NCBI GenBank assembly: GCA_037039925.1
Contig: JAXRKP010000591.1
Location: forward strand, 127,501 to 191,500
From: Doris montereyensis
Taxonomy: Eukaryota > Mollusca > Gastropoda > Nudibranchia > Dorididae
DNA length: 64,000 nt
Direction of reading: 5' to 3'
In this document: positions 12,386 to 24,285 of the stretch, piece by piece
Numbering within the stretch: the first letter of the stretch is position 1
Layout of the letters: the number at the start of each line of letters is the position of its first letter
The notes under the pieces: generated by a model
Database searches by the model: none
What the model saw: the letters and a program-made list of their open reading frames with translations, nothing else
Told to the model about the DNA's origin: nothing
Translations under genes and position numbers: made by a program

Positions 12386-12637
12386 GGGATAAAAAGAATG
12401 ACGTACATATGCACAAGCCTCCCTATGTATGGCGGTGGCTGATGAGATCGCCAACAATGTATTGCCTGCAAGCAAGGGAAAAGATCAACGACAATGGCAG
12501 TGCATGATCTGTTATGTTCACAAGAAAGCACACCAGGATCCTTGACCAATTGAGAAAGTGCAAAAGAATGTAGCCCGCTTTGTCACTAATAGTTATACAT
12601 ACAGATTTTACTCCAAAAAAAATCGAGAAATGTATTC

Positions 12638-12697
12638 AACCGTTGGCTAGGCTTGAACCCACGACCTTTGGCTTGAGAAGCTGATACCATGCCGTAT
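12638..12697 (-). mobile_element. tRNA-like SINE fragment
   Basis: On the minus strand, GTCGTGGGTTCAAGCC provides a B box preceded by TCTCAAGCCAAAG. An A box is not evident, so it is either 5' truncated or a chance similarity. Confidence 0.4.
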
Positions 12698-13044
12698 CAA
12701 ATTATAAGTATCCGGCTGCAATGCACATGAGGATGATGATGAATGTTTGACCTTTACATTTACAGGGACAGGTTGTTTTAGACTGAACTGAACGTAATGA
12801 GACAAAAACAATAAATAGACAATAGACAAAACTGTTTTGAATTTTCCGTTTTAAATACGAAAGAACTCACCTTACAAAGTGTAGACAGTTTTTCTTCCCA
12901 CACACGTTACAAATAGAGAAGTTGACGTCATCTTCGTAAATGCACCAATCCCGGCAGTCTGAATTGTTATAGTGGTGCGAGCGTGAAGCGGAACAGATGA
13001 CAATAATTCACCCCTAGACTTGACGTTAGTCTGACTCAGATTGT

Positions 13045-13812
13045 TACTCCCAAGCTAATGCTTGTAACCCATTTGCACCCGAGTCGCGTAGGGGAAATGT
13101 GTATTCTTGTAATGTAACCCATTTGCACTTGGTTTAAATGGGGGAAATGTGTATGCTTGTAATGTAACCCATTTGCACTTGAGTTTAAATAGGGGAAATG
13201 TTTATGCTTTAATGTAACCCATTTGCACTTGGTTTAAATGGGGGAAATGTTTATGCTTGTAATGTAACCCATTTGCACTTGGTTTAAATGGGGGAAATGT
13301 GTATGCTTGTAACCCATTTGCACCTGGTTTAAAGAGGGGAAATGTTTATGCTTGTAACCCATTTGCACATGGGTCGAATGGGGAAATGTGTATGCTTGCT
13401 TGTAACCCATTTGCACATGGGTCGAATGGGGGAAAATGCCTGTAACCCATTTTGCATTGCTTGTAACCCATTTGCACCTGGGTCAAATGGGGGAAATTGT
13501 ATGCTTGTAATGTAAATTTGCACTGGGTCGAAAAAATGCGTATGCTTGTAACCCATTTGCACCTGGATTGAGTTGGAAAATACGTGTGCTTGTAACCCAT
13601 TTGTACCTGGATTGAGTGGGGGAAATGTGCTGGTTGTAACCCATATGAACCTGGGTTGAGTAGGGAAATGTGCTGGTTGTAACCCATATGAACCTGGGTT
13701 GAGTGGGGGAAATGCACATGCTTGTAAACCATTTGCACCTGGTTAGAGTGGGGAAATACGTGTGTTTGTAACCCATATGCACCTGGGTTGAGTGGGGAAA
13801 TGCGTGCTTAGT
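13045..13812. repeat. 41-50-bp minisatellite derived from a SINE tail
   Basis: About 17 units with GTAACCCATTTGCACCTGG, then a GGGGGAAATGTGTATGCTTG segment. Unit length varies because of an optional TAATG insert. The last unit runs without a break into the SINE family S tail (CTTTCCCAAGGAACACAACG at about 13815-13834). The SINE copy at 39338 has a single matching segment (TACCCATTGCCACCTAGG then TTAAATGCC) at the same place relative to its tail. Confidence 0.85.
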
Positions 13813-13885
13813 GTCTTTCCCAAGGAACACAACGTCGGGCCTATCTCCTCAGTCAGGCAGCCTAACTGCTTGGCCACATCCAACA
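13798..13885 (-). mobile_element. SINE family S, truncated copy 2
   Basis: Tail TTGTGTTCCTTGGGAAAGAC and A-box-like TGGCCAAGCAGTTAGG are on the minus strand; the B-box segment has been lost. It joins the 3' side of the minisatellite at 13045-13812 and is probably its source. Confidence 0.65.
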
Positions 13886-14335
13886 AAATATGCATCTTTT
13901 AATAAGAGTTATAAAATTAGCGAGAGCTTCAGAGAAACATGGTCTTTCCCTTTCCTGCGTTAGTGTCAAGTATGGCTGTCCAGTGAATGACATTGACAGC
14001 ACAAATTAACTTGCAAAAACGTATGGCATTCTCGCATTCTCGCAACACGATTCGTTCCCTTGGTTCTATGTGATCAAAACATATCAGGCAATAGAAAGCT
14101 TGCGTAATTTCAACAAGACCCATCTTGTCAGCTTGAATCCAATGGTGGAAATTCATCTTAATGTCTAGCTCCTCTCGCTACATAGTAAAAACAAGAAAGT
14201 AGTAAGAGAAAATGAAAACAAAATAATCGATATTAAGACTCTTTCTTATCAATCTCATCCATCAACAAACTCATCCATGACTTTTTCTTCTTTGTGAGCA
14301 TTCACCCTCCTGGCCTCAACGCAAAGACATTAGTA
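13886..14335. other. unassigned sequence
   Basis: Contains a 75-codon minus-strand frame (13929-14156, peptide starting MNFHHWIQADKMGLVEITQA) with two Cys-X2-Cys-like spacings but no recognisable domain. Coding potential is doubtful. Confidence 0.3.
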
Positions 14336-14339
14336 AGAC

Positions 14340-17300
14340 CATCCCATAACCAACTGTGTTAGTTAGAGTAGCCTGTCCTCTTCTCCATATGTTGGTGTAG
14401 CCTGCCCATAACCCAATGTGTTAGTATTAGAGTAGTCTGTCATCCTCTCCATATGTTGGTGTAGCCTGCCCTTAACCCAATGTGTTAGTGTTAGAGTAGC
14501 CTGTCCTCTTCTCCATATGTTGGTGTAGCCTGCCCTTAACCCAATGTGTTGGTGTAGCCTGTTCTTAAACCAATATGTTGGTGTAGTCTGCTTAACCCAA
14601 TACGTTGGTGTAGTCTGCGCTTTTTAACCTAATATGTTGGTGTAGCCCTGCCCAATATGTTGGTGTACCCAATATGTTGGTGTAGCCTGCCCTTGACCAA
14701 CTGTGTTAGAATAGTGTGTCCTCCTCTCCATATGTTGGTGTATTTCAACTAACTGTGTTAGTGTGTAGCCTGTCCTCCTCTCCATATGTTGGTGTAGCCT
14801 GCCCTTAACCAACTGTGTTAGAATAGCCTGTCCTCCTCTCCATATGTTGGTGTAGCCTGCCCTTAACCAACTGTGTTAGTGTTAGACCGGCGTCGGGCCG
14901 ATAGCATATTTCCGTGGGAAAAAAATGCAACCCGGCTCATTAGTAGTGTCAGGTAACAAAAACGGCGATCCATCCACACCGAAACCCGACGTCCCGGAGC
15001 CGTTAGGAAGAACGTGTTCATTCCACGCCGTCCGTCGGGCCAATTTTATGTAGATTTTTCCCTTAACATGTCAACTGTCCAGCAGTTGGAGGATGCATTT
15101 CTCAGAACGGTCGGTTGACAATGGATAGCTGATTCTTTTCGATTCTATTTCTTCATCACAACAGAGGATATAGGTGGTGAAATTACCAGAGATTTCCGCT
15201 TTTGTTGTATGAGATGGACCTAAAAATCGTTTTGATGAGCTATTGTGCCTTCGTATCCTTCTTCTCCAGTAACAACAATTTTCTTCTGCTACATGCCAAT
15301 TTCTATGCCTGTGTTGTCTGACCGTCGGGTTCCGGTGGCGGTATAGGGTAGCGTGTCGGTGTGGTTCTCTTAGTGTTAGTGTTAGAATAGCCTGTCCTCC
15401 TCTCCATATGTTGGTGTAGCCTTCCCTTAACCAACTGTGTTAGTGTTAGAGTAGCTGTCTTCTTCTCCATGAGTTGGTGTAGCCTTCCCTTAACTAACTG
15501 TGTTAGTGTTAGGTAGCCTGTCCTCTTCTCCATATGTTGGTGTACCCTGCCCTTAACTAACTGTGTTAGTGTTAGAGTAGCCTGTCCTCCTCTCCATATG
15601 TTGGTGTAGCCTGCTCCCTTAACCAACTGTGTTAGTGTTAGAGAAGTCTGTCCTCTCTCCATATGTTGGTGTAGCCTGCCCTTAACCAACTGTGTTAGTG
15701 TTAGAGTAGCCTGTCTTCTTCTCCATATGTTGGTGTAGCCTGCCCTTAACCAACTGTGTTTGTTAGAATAGCCTGTCCTCCTCTCCATATGTTGGTGTAG
15801 CCTTCCCTTAACCAACTGTGTTAGTTGTTAGAGTAGCTGTCTTCTTCTCCATGAGTTGGTGTAGCCTTCCCTTAATTAACTGTGTTAGTGTTAAAGTTAG
15901 AATCCTGTCCTCCTCTCCATATGTTGGTGTAGCCTGCCCTTAACCAACTGTGTTAGTGTTAGAGTAGCTGTCTTCTTCTCCATAAGTTGGTGTAGCCTGC
16001 CCTTAACTGTGTTAGTGTTAGATAGCTGTCTTCTTCTCCATAAGTTGGTGTAGCCTTCCCTTAACTAACTGTGTTAGTGTTAAAGTAGCTGTCTTCTTCT
16101 CCATATGTTGGTGTAACCTTCCCCTTAACCTATTATGTTGGTGTAGCCTTCCCTTAACCTATTATGTTGGTGTAGCCTTCCTCCTAACCTATTATGTTGG
16201 TGTAGCCTGCCCTTAACCTATTATGTTGGTGTAGCCTTCCCCTAACCCATTATGTCGTGTAGCCTTCCTTAATTATTCTATTATGTTGGTGTAGCCTTCC
16301 CTTAACCTATTATGTTGGTGTAGCCTTCCTCAACCCAATATGTTGGTGTAGCCTTCCTCTATCCAACTGTGTTAGTGTTAGAGTAGCCTGTCCTTTTCTC
16401 CATAAGTTGGTGTAGCCTTCCCTTAACCAACTGTGTTAGTGTTAGATAGCTGTCTTCTTCTCCATGAGTTGGTGTAGCCTTCCCTTAACTAACTGTGTTA
16501 GTGTTAGAGTAGCCTGTCTGTCCTCCTCTCCATATGTTGGTGTAGCCTGCCCTTAACCAACTGTGTTAGAATAGCCTGTCCTCCTCTCCATATGTTGGTG
16601 TAGCCTGCCCTTAACCAACTGTGTTAGTGTTAGAGTAGCTGTCTCCTCTCCATATGTTGGTGTAGCCTGCCCTTAACCAACTGTGTTAGTGTTAGAGTAG
16701 CCTGTCCTTCTTCTCCATAGTTGGTGTAGCCTGCCCTTAATTAACTGTGTTAGTGTTAGAATAGCCTGTCCTCCTTCTCCATATGTTGGTGTAGCCTGTC
16801 CTTAACTAACTGTGTTAGTGTTAGAGTAGCTGTCTTCTTCTCCATGAGTTGGTGTAGCCTTCCCTTAACTAACTGTGTTAGTGTTAAAGCAGCTGTCTTC
16901 TTCTCCATAAGTTGGTGTAGCACTTCCCAACCTATTATGTTGGTTAGCCTTCCCTTAACCTATTATGTTGCTGTAGCCTTCTTCCTCCTATTATGTTGGT
17001 GTAACCTTCCTTTAACCTATTATGTTGGTGTAGCCTTCCCTTAACCTATTATGTTGGTGTAGCCTTCCCCTTAACCTATTATGTTGGTGTAGCCTTCCCT
17101 CAACCCATTATGTTGGTGTAGCCTTCCCTAATCTGTCCTTTTTCTATTAAGTTGGTGTAGCCTTCCCTTAACCTATTATGTTGGGTTAGTAGCCTTCTTC
17201 AACCCAATATGTTGGTGCAGGCCTTCCCTTAACTAACTGTGTTAGTGTTATAGCCTGTCCCTCTTCTCCATATGTTGGTGTAGCCTGCCCTTAACTGTGT

Positions 17301-19370
17301 TAGTGTTAGAGTAGCTGTCTTCTTCTCCATATGTTGGTGTAGCCTTCCCTTAACTAACTGTGTTAGTGTTAGAGTAGCCCTGTCCTCCTCTCCATATGTT
17401 GGTGTAGCCTTTCCCTTAACTAACTCACTAACTGTGTTAGAATAGCCTGTCCTCCTCTCCATATGTTGGTGTAGCCTTCCTTAACCAACTGTGTTAGTGT
17501 TAGAGAAGTCTGTCCTCCTCTCCATGTGTTGGTGTAGCCTGCCCTTAACCAACTGTGTTAGTGTTAGAGTAACCTGTCCTCCTCTCCATATGTTGGGTAG
17601 CCTGCCCTTAACCAACTGTGTTAGAATAGCCTGTCCTCCTCTCGATATGTTGGTGTAGCCTTCCTTAACCAACTGTGTTAGTGTTAGAATAGCCTGTCCT
17701 CCTCTCCATATGTTGGTGTAGCCTGCCCTTAACCAACTGTGTTAGTGTTAAGTAGCTGTCTTCTTCTCCATGAATTGGTGTAGCCTTCCCTTAACTAACT
17801 GTGTTAGTGTTGAATAGCCTGTCCTCCTCTCCATATGTTGGTGTAGCCTGCCCTTAACTAACTGTGTTAGTGTTAGAGTAGCTGTCTTCTTCTCCATAGT
17901 TGGTGTAGCCTGCCCTTAACTAACTGTGTTAGTGTTAAAGTAGCTGTCTTCTTCTCCATAAGTTGGTGTAGCCTGCCCTTAACCTATTATGTTGGTGTAG
18001 CCTTTCCATAACCTATTATGTTGGTGTAGCCTTCCCTTAACCTATTATGTTAGTGTAGCCTTCCCTTAACCTATTATGTTGGTGTAGCCTTCCTCCCTTA
18101 ACCTATTATGTTGATGTAGCCTGCCCTTAACATATTATGTTGGTGTAGCCTTCCCTAACCCATTATGTAGTGTAGCCTTCCCTTTAATCTATTATGTTGG
18201 TGTAACCTTCCCTTAACCTATTATGTTGGTGTAGCCTTCCCTCAACCCAATATGTTGGTGTAGCCTGCCTCTATCCAACTGTATTAGTGTTAGAGTAGCC
18301 TGTCCTTTTCTCCATACGTTGGTGTAGCTTTCCCTTAACCTATTATGTTGGTGTAGCCTACACTTAACCTATTATGTTGGTGTAGCCTTCCCTTAACCTA
18401 TTATGTTGTGTAGCCTGCCATTAACCTATTATGTTGGTGTAGCCTTAATTAACCTATTATGTTGGTGTAGCCTTCCCTTAACCTATTATGTTGGTGTAGC
18501 CTTCCCTTAACCTATTATGTTGGTGTTGCCTTCCTTAACCTATTATGTTGGTGTAGCCTTCCCTCAACCCAATATGTTGGTGCAGCCTGCCCTTATCCTA
18601 TTATGTTGGTGTAGCCTTCCTCCTTAACCTATTATGTTGGTGTAGCCTTCCCTCAACCCAATATGTTGGTGTAATGGGCCTTAACCTATTATGTTGGTGT
18701 AGCCTGCCCTTAACCTATTATGATTTGAACCCAATATGTTGGTGCATTAACTTAACCTATTATGTTGAGTGTAGCCTTTCCCTTAACCTATTATGTTGGT
18801 GTAGCCATCCCTCAACCCAATATGTTTTTCAAAATTCCTTAACATGTTAAGTTGGTGTAGCCTGCCTTTAACCTATTATGTTGGTGTAGCCTTCCCTCAA
18901 CCCAATATGTTGGTGTAGCCTAAACTCAACCCAATATGTTGGTGTAGCCTTCCCTCAACCCAATATGTTGGTGTAGCCTTCCCTCAACCCAATATGTTGG
19001 TGTAGCATTTTCAACCCAATATGTTGGTGTAGCCTTCCCTCAACCCAATATGTTGGTATAAAAATCCCTCAACCCAATATGTTGGTGTAGCCTTCCCTCA
19101 ACCCAATATGTTGGTGTAATTATCTCAACCTAATATGTTGGTGTAAACTTCCCTCAAGACAATATGTTGAAGAATATTAGCCTGCCCTTAACCTATTATG
19201 TTGGTGTAGCCTTCCCTTAACCTATTATGGCCTCACAACCTAATATGTTGGTGTAGCCTGCCCTTAACCAACTCTGTTAGTGTTTAGAGTAGCCTGTCCT
19301 CTTCTCCATACGTTGGTGTAGCTTTCCCTTAACCTATTATGTTCTGTAGCCTTCGCCTTAACTCACATGT
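14340..19370. repeat. 64-bp / 29-bp compound satellite
   Basis: Two interleaved unit types. The long unit (about 64 bp) contains CCTTAACCAACTGTGTTAGT and CTCCATATGTTGGTGTAGCC. The short unit (29 bp) is CCTTAACCTATTATGTTGG plus TGTAGCCTTC. Long units dominate 14.3-16.1 and 16.4-17.9 kb; short units dominate 16.1-16.35, 16.9-17.2 and 17.98-19.2 kb. The long unit itself looks like a dimer of two about 30-bp halves ending in similar TGTT-GTGTAGCCTG strings. Irregular junk between some units at 18.66-19.2 kb may be sequencing error. A non-repeat insertion sits at 14885-15375. Confidence 0.93.
14885..15375. mobile_element. non-repeat insertion in the 64-bp array
   Basis: About 490 bp unlike the satellite, GC-rich at both ends (ACCGGCGTCGGGCCGATAGC at the left, GACCGTCGGGTTCCGGTGGC near the right). 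CCACACCGAAACCC inside the left end has an inverted partner CCACACCGACACGC on the minus strand at the right end, a weak inverted repeat. TTAGTGTTAG flanks both sides, but the satellite itself contains that string, so a target-site duplication cannot be proved. Possibly a non-autonomous DNA transposon; no coding domain was recognised. Confidence 0.5.
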
Positions 19371-19539
19371 AAAATAAACTGATTTAATCCATCTTGTTCA
19401 TATGGTAATACCCCAATAAAAATCCAAGATAATGAAATTAAATAGAATAAAAATACCAAACAAGTTGAAATTGTCATTGAGAGCAAGCCAACTGAACGTA
19501 AAACAATTGAAAATTGAAACTGCCGCTATCGAATTTGAT

Positions 19540-20260
19540 TCGCGAGCAGAGTAGTAGGCTTGCAAAGTGCGTAAAAATGGGCCAATACTTCAGATTGTGA
19601 TAGAAGCATGAAACTTGGCATATAAATCATCCCATGGGCTAGTGTTAAAAAAAAATGAATGGGCCAAAAAGAATATACAAAATGGCCGCCAAAAATCCAA
19701 GATGGCCGCCGTATTTTACACAATTTAACAAATATCTCACAGAGCATGAACATTTCGACATCCATTAAAAGAAGGAAAGTTATTTATGAACATATTTGAC
19801 ACCTGTATGCAAAATTTTCAAAAATTCAATTAATATCCAACAGAGTTATGGTTCCCCTGAAAAATGGCAATTAGTTTCGTGTTTTGACAAAACTATGGAA
19901 AATACGTCAAAATTATCAAATGATAAAAGCAGTATTCGATAACGTTCAAAGAATAAAGTTGTTGCACATTATGTTGTCGTCTTGCATACGGGCATCATTT
20001 TTAAAATGACATACGATAAAAAAAACCCAGCTCATATATGTCTGGGAATATAAAAATCAAAATGGCAGCCTAAAATCCAGGATGGACAGCCACATTTTAT
20101 AAAAACGTGTAATTATCTAAAAAAAAAACTGACATTTCTATAAACACCAAAGACAAAAAGTTGAAGAATATTATATTAAACACATGTGTCAAAAATCACA
20201 AAGATTCATTGAAAATCAAGAGTTATGGCCCTTGCAAAATTTACGCCAAAGTCCAAAAAA
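19540..20260. repeat. duplicated module with ATGGCCGCC motifs
   Basis: A segment from about 19674 to 19860 (AAAATGGCCGCC, AATCCAAGATGGCCGCCG, then CACACAATTTAACAAATATC) recurs in diverged form at about 20056-20235 (AAAATGGCAGCC, AAAATCCAGGATGGACAGCC). Both end near GAGTTATGG followed by CCC. Spacing is about 380 bp. This resembles an ancient tandemly duplicated interspersed repeat. No protein assignment. Confidence 0.6.
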
Positions 20261-20890
20261 TACAATTATCAACCTCTAGCCTCAGGCATCAGAATGTTTT
20301 TCATCTGAGTCAGGAAGCAAGTCTTGATTTGACTGGTGACTTGGCATCTCTGTCTGTCCCGCACAATATCACCATCGGCACCTGAGGCTTCGCTGTCGAC
20401 TTGATTTTGCCAGACAGTTTCGCAATTGGTCTGAAAGTCCTTTAACCAAGCTAAATCAGAGTAATTATCTGGTTCTATTTTGCCCTTGGGCCAATGACAA
20501 CATCAATATATTATCTTGCTCCTCTAAGGTGAGCCCCACCAGGCAGGCTGCAAAGATACAAGGCGAAGGGAAAGCCATGAGAGAAAAGCCTGGAAACAGC
20601 TTTCATAGGTAAATCATACATTCTACTCTTTCACTCAGCCCTTTAGATATTGACGACAATGGAAGAAGTCACTTGAAACGGAAACGTTTCAGTTTTGTTT
20701 TTTTTTTTCTATCTCATCACTGCTTTCAAATTAATCAGATTGATTGAAACAGCTGAGTCATTCTAAACAAGACATCTTCTAATTGTTTCATATGGGAAAT
20801 CGTTTTTCAGCCAATTGGTTCTTCTCCATAAAGACTTGAGGATCCAGGCACAAGAAGGAAAATCTCCATCCTCAAGAAAGGCACTCAATG
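20261..20890. other. unassigned sequence
   Basis: No long frame or repeat recognised; a short poly-T run lies near 20700. Confidence 0.4.
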
Positions 20891-23070
20891 TAGGCACAGT
20901 CAGGTTGAAAATCTACCCTCTAACGTGAAGCATACGGACAGACAGGTTGAATGTCTATCCTCTAATGTGAAGCATACGTACAGGCAGGTTGAATATCTAT
21001 CCTCTAAAGTGAACACAAAGGTACAGCCAGGTTGAATATCTATCCTCTAAAGTGAACACAAACGTACAGACAGGTTGAATATCTATCCTCTAACGTGAAC
21101 ACAAACGTACAGCCAGGTTGAATGTCTATCCTCTAATGTGAACACAAATGTACAGCCAGGTTGAATATCTATCCTCTAAAGTGAACACAAACGTACAGAC
21201 AGGTTGAATATCTATCCTCTAACGTGAACACAAACGTACAGACAGGTTGAATATCTATCCTCTAACGTGAACACAAACGTACAGCCAGGTTGAATATCTA
21301 TCCTCTAACGTGAACACAAACGTACAGCCAGGTTGAATATCTATTCTCTAATGTGAACACAAACATACAGCCAGGTTGAATATCTATCTCTCTAATGTGA
21401 ACACAAACGTACAGCCAGGTTGAATATCTATTCTCTAATGTGAACACAAACGTACAGCCAGGTTGAATATCTATTCTCTAATGTGAACACAAACGTACAG
21501 CCAGGTTGAATATCTATCCTCTAACGTGAACACAAACGTACAGCCAGGTTGAATATCTATTCTCTAAAGTGAACGCATACGTACAGCCAGGTTGAATATC
21601 TATTCTCTAAAGTGAACGCATACGTACAGCCAGGTTGAATATCTATTCTCTAACGTGAACACATACTTACAGACGGGTTGAATATCTATCCTCTAACGTG
21701 AACACAAACGTACAGCCAGGTTGAATATCTATCCTCTTAAGTGAACACAAACGTACAGACAGGTTGAATATCTATCCTCTAACGTGAACACAAACGTACA
21801 GCCAGGTTGAATATCTATCCTCTAACGTGAACGCATACGTACAGCCAGGTTGAATATCTATCCTCTAACGTGAACGCATACGTACAGACAGGTTGAATGT
21901 CTATCCTCTAATGTGAACGCATACGTACAGCCAGGTTGAATATCTATCCTCTAACGTGAACACAAACGTACAGGCAGGTTGAACGTCTATCCTCTAACGT
22001 AAACACAAACGTATAGCCACGTTGAATATCTATCCTCTAATGTGAACACAAACGTACAGGCAGGTTGAATATCTATCCCTCTAACAGGTTGAAACACAAG
22101 TGCGTATAGACAGGTTGAATATCTATCCTCTAATGTGAACACAAACGTACAGCCAGGTTGAATATCTATCCTCTAACATGAACACAAACGTACAGCCAGG
22201 TTGAATATCTATCCTCTAACGTGAACACAAACGTACAGCCAGGTTGAATATCTATTCTCTAATGTGAACACAAACGTACAGCCAGGTTGAATATCTATCC
22301 TCTAATGTGAACACAAACGTACAGCCAGGTTGAATATCTATTCTCTAAAGTGAACGCATACGTACAACAGGTTGAATATCTATTCTCTAAAGTGAACGCA
22401 TACGTACAGCCAGGTTGAATATCTATTCTCTAACGTGAACACATACGTACAGACAGGTTGAATATCTATCCTCTAACGTGAACACAAACATACAGCCAGG
22501 TTGAATATCTATTCTCTTAAGTGAACACAAACGTACAGATAGGTTGAATATCTATCCTCTAACGTGAACACAAACGTACAGCCAGGTTGAATATCTATCC
22601 TCTAACGTGAATGCATACGTACAGCCAGGTTGAATATCTATCCTCTAACGTGAACACATACGTACAGACAGGTTGAATGTCTATCCTCTAATGTGAACGC
22701 ATACCAGGTTGAATGAATATCTATCCTCTAAATGAACACAAACAGGTTGAATATCATACGTACAGACAGGTTGAATATCTATCCTCTAACATGAACACAA
22801 ACGTACAGGCAGGTTGAATGTCTATCCTCTCTAACACATTGAATAACACACAAACGTACAGGCAGGTTGAATATCTATCCTCTAAAGTGAACACAAACGT
22901 ACAGTCAGGTTGAATATCTATTCTCTAAAGTGAACACAAACGTACAGCCAGGTTGAATATCTATTCTCTACAGTGAACACAAACGTACAGCCAGGTTGAA
23001 TGTCTATCCTCTAATGTGAACACAAACGTGAACACAAATAGCCAGGTTGAATGTCTTTCCTCTATGAACA
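20891..23070. repeat. 43-bp minisatellite
   Basis: About 50 units with the core CAGGTTGAATATCTATCCTC followed by TAACGTGAACACAAACGTA. Because 43 is not a multiple of three, no long frames arise, in contrast with the neighbouring arrays. Variants (CACAAACGTA or GCATACGTA; ACGTGAAC or AAAGTGAAC) occur in runs, and the block at about 21540-21660 is repeated near 22320-22440, suggesting a higher-order duplication. Confidence 0.96.
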
Positions 23071-23425
23071 CTCTCGTTGTGTGTGAGTAGCAGAAGTGAA
23101 CCAGCAATCCATTTTAAATGTCTCATTGTAATAGACATAAATAATTTCTAAAGTTCAAAAGAAAAGAAAAATCTTTATTAGAGCTGTAGATCATTTCCTT
23201 TGTGTTTGGACATAAAAATTCATTCACTCCTAATGTCTAATGAGAGAAAGTCAAAGTTGCAGGCTTAAATATTCATCATTTTTGTTGCCTACAAACATAC
23301 TTCTGTTATAGATGTATAATCTAGCTAATTGCATCTGGTCTCTCCAAGTTCTTCAAACTTCCACTTCAATTTTGGCTCCACAGAAGTCCTTTCACATCCA
23401 CAGACAGATCTACAAAAAGACCGTG
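23071..23425. other. unassigned spacer between two satellites
   Basis: AT-rich DNA without recognised features. Confidence 0.45.
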
Positions 23426-23429
23426 AACT

Positions 23430-24285
23430 ATCAGACTGTGTCATATGCCTAGAAAGTAACAAAAAATCGAACAAACTGTGACGTATGCCTAGAAAGCAAT
23501 AACAAACTACCAGGCTGTGACGTATGCCTAGAAAGCAATAACAAACTACCAGGCTGTGACGTATGCCTAGAAAGCAATAACAAAACTACCACACTGTGAC
23601 GTATGCCTAGACAGCAATAACAAACTACCACACTGTGACGTATGCCTAGAAACCAATAACAAACTACCAGGCTGTGACGTATGCCTAGAAAGCAATAACA
23701 AACTACCAGGCTGTGACGTATGCCTAGAAAGCAATAACAAAACTACCACACTGTGACGTATGCCTAGAAAGCAATAACAAACTACCACACTGTGAGGTAT
23801 GCCTAGAAAGCAATAACAAACTACCACACTGTGACGTATGCCTAGAAACCAATAACAAACTAACACAGTGTGACGTATGCCTAGAAAGCAATAACAAACT
23901 ACACACACTGTGCCATAAGCCTAGAGAGCAATGACAAACTACCACACTGTGACGTATGCCTAGAAAGCAATAACAAACTACCACATTGTGCCATAAGCCT
24001 AGAAAGCAATAACAAACTACCACACTGTGAGGTATGCCTAGAAAGCAATAACAAACTACCACACTGTGAGGTATGCCTAGAAAGCAGAATAACAAACTAC
24101 CACACTGTGAGGTATGCCTAGAAAGCAAAATGACAAACTACCACACTGTGACGTATGCCTAGAAAGCAATAACAAATTACTACACTGTGACGTAAGCCTA
24201 GAAAGCAATAACAAATTACTACACTGTGTCGTATGCCTAGAAAGTAATAACAAACTACCACACTGTGACATATGCCTACCGGGCA
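23430..24285. repeat. 39-bp satellite, left arm
   Basis: About 22 units of 39 bp with the core TATGCCTAGAAAGCAATAAC and AAACTACCACACTGTGACG. Being 13 codons long, the unit gives 13-residue-periodic frames on both strands; these are not genes. The array stops at about 24285 where the LINE begins and resumes in the same orientation at about 27495. Confidence 0.96.

Noticed and set aside
13234..13830. Minus-strand frames with His/Phe/Pro/Gln-rich periodic peptides
   Set aside because: They lie in the SINE-tail minisatellite and drift between frames with unit length.
15303..15815. 170-residue periodic frame (QLVKGRLHQHMERRTGY type)
   Set aside because: Produced by the 64-bp satellite after local indels; not conserved across the array.
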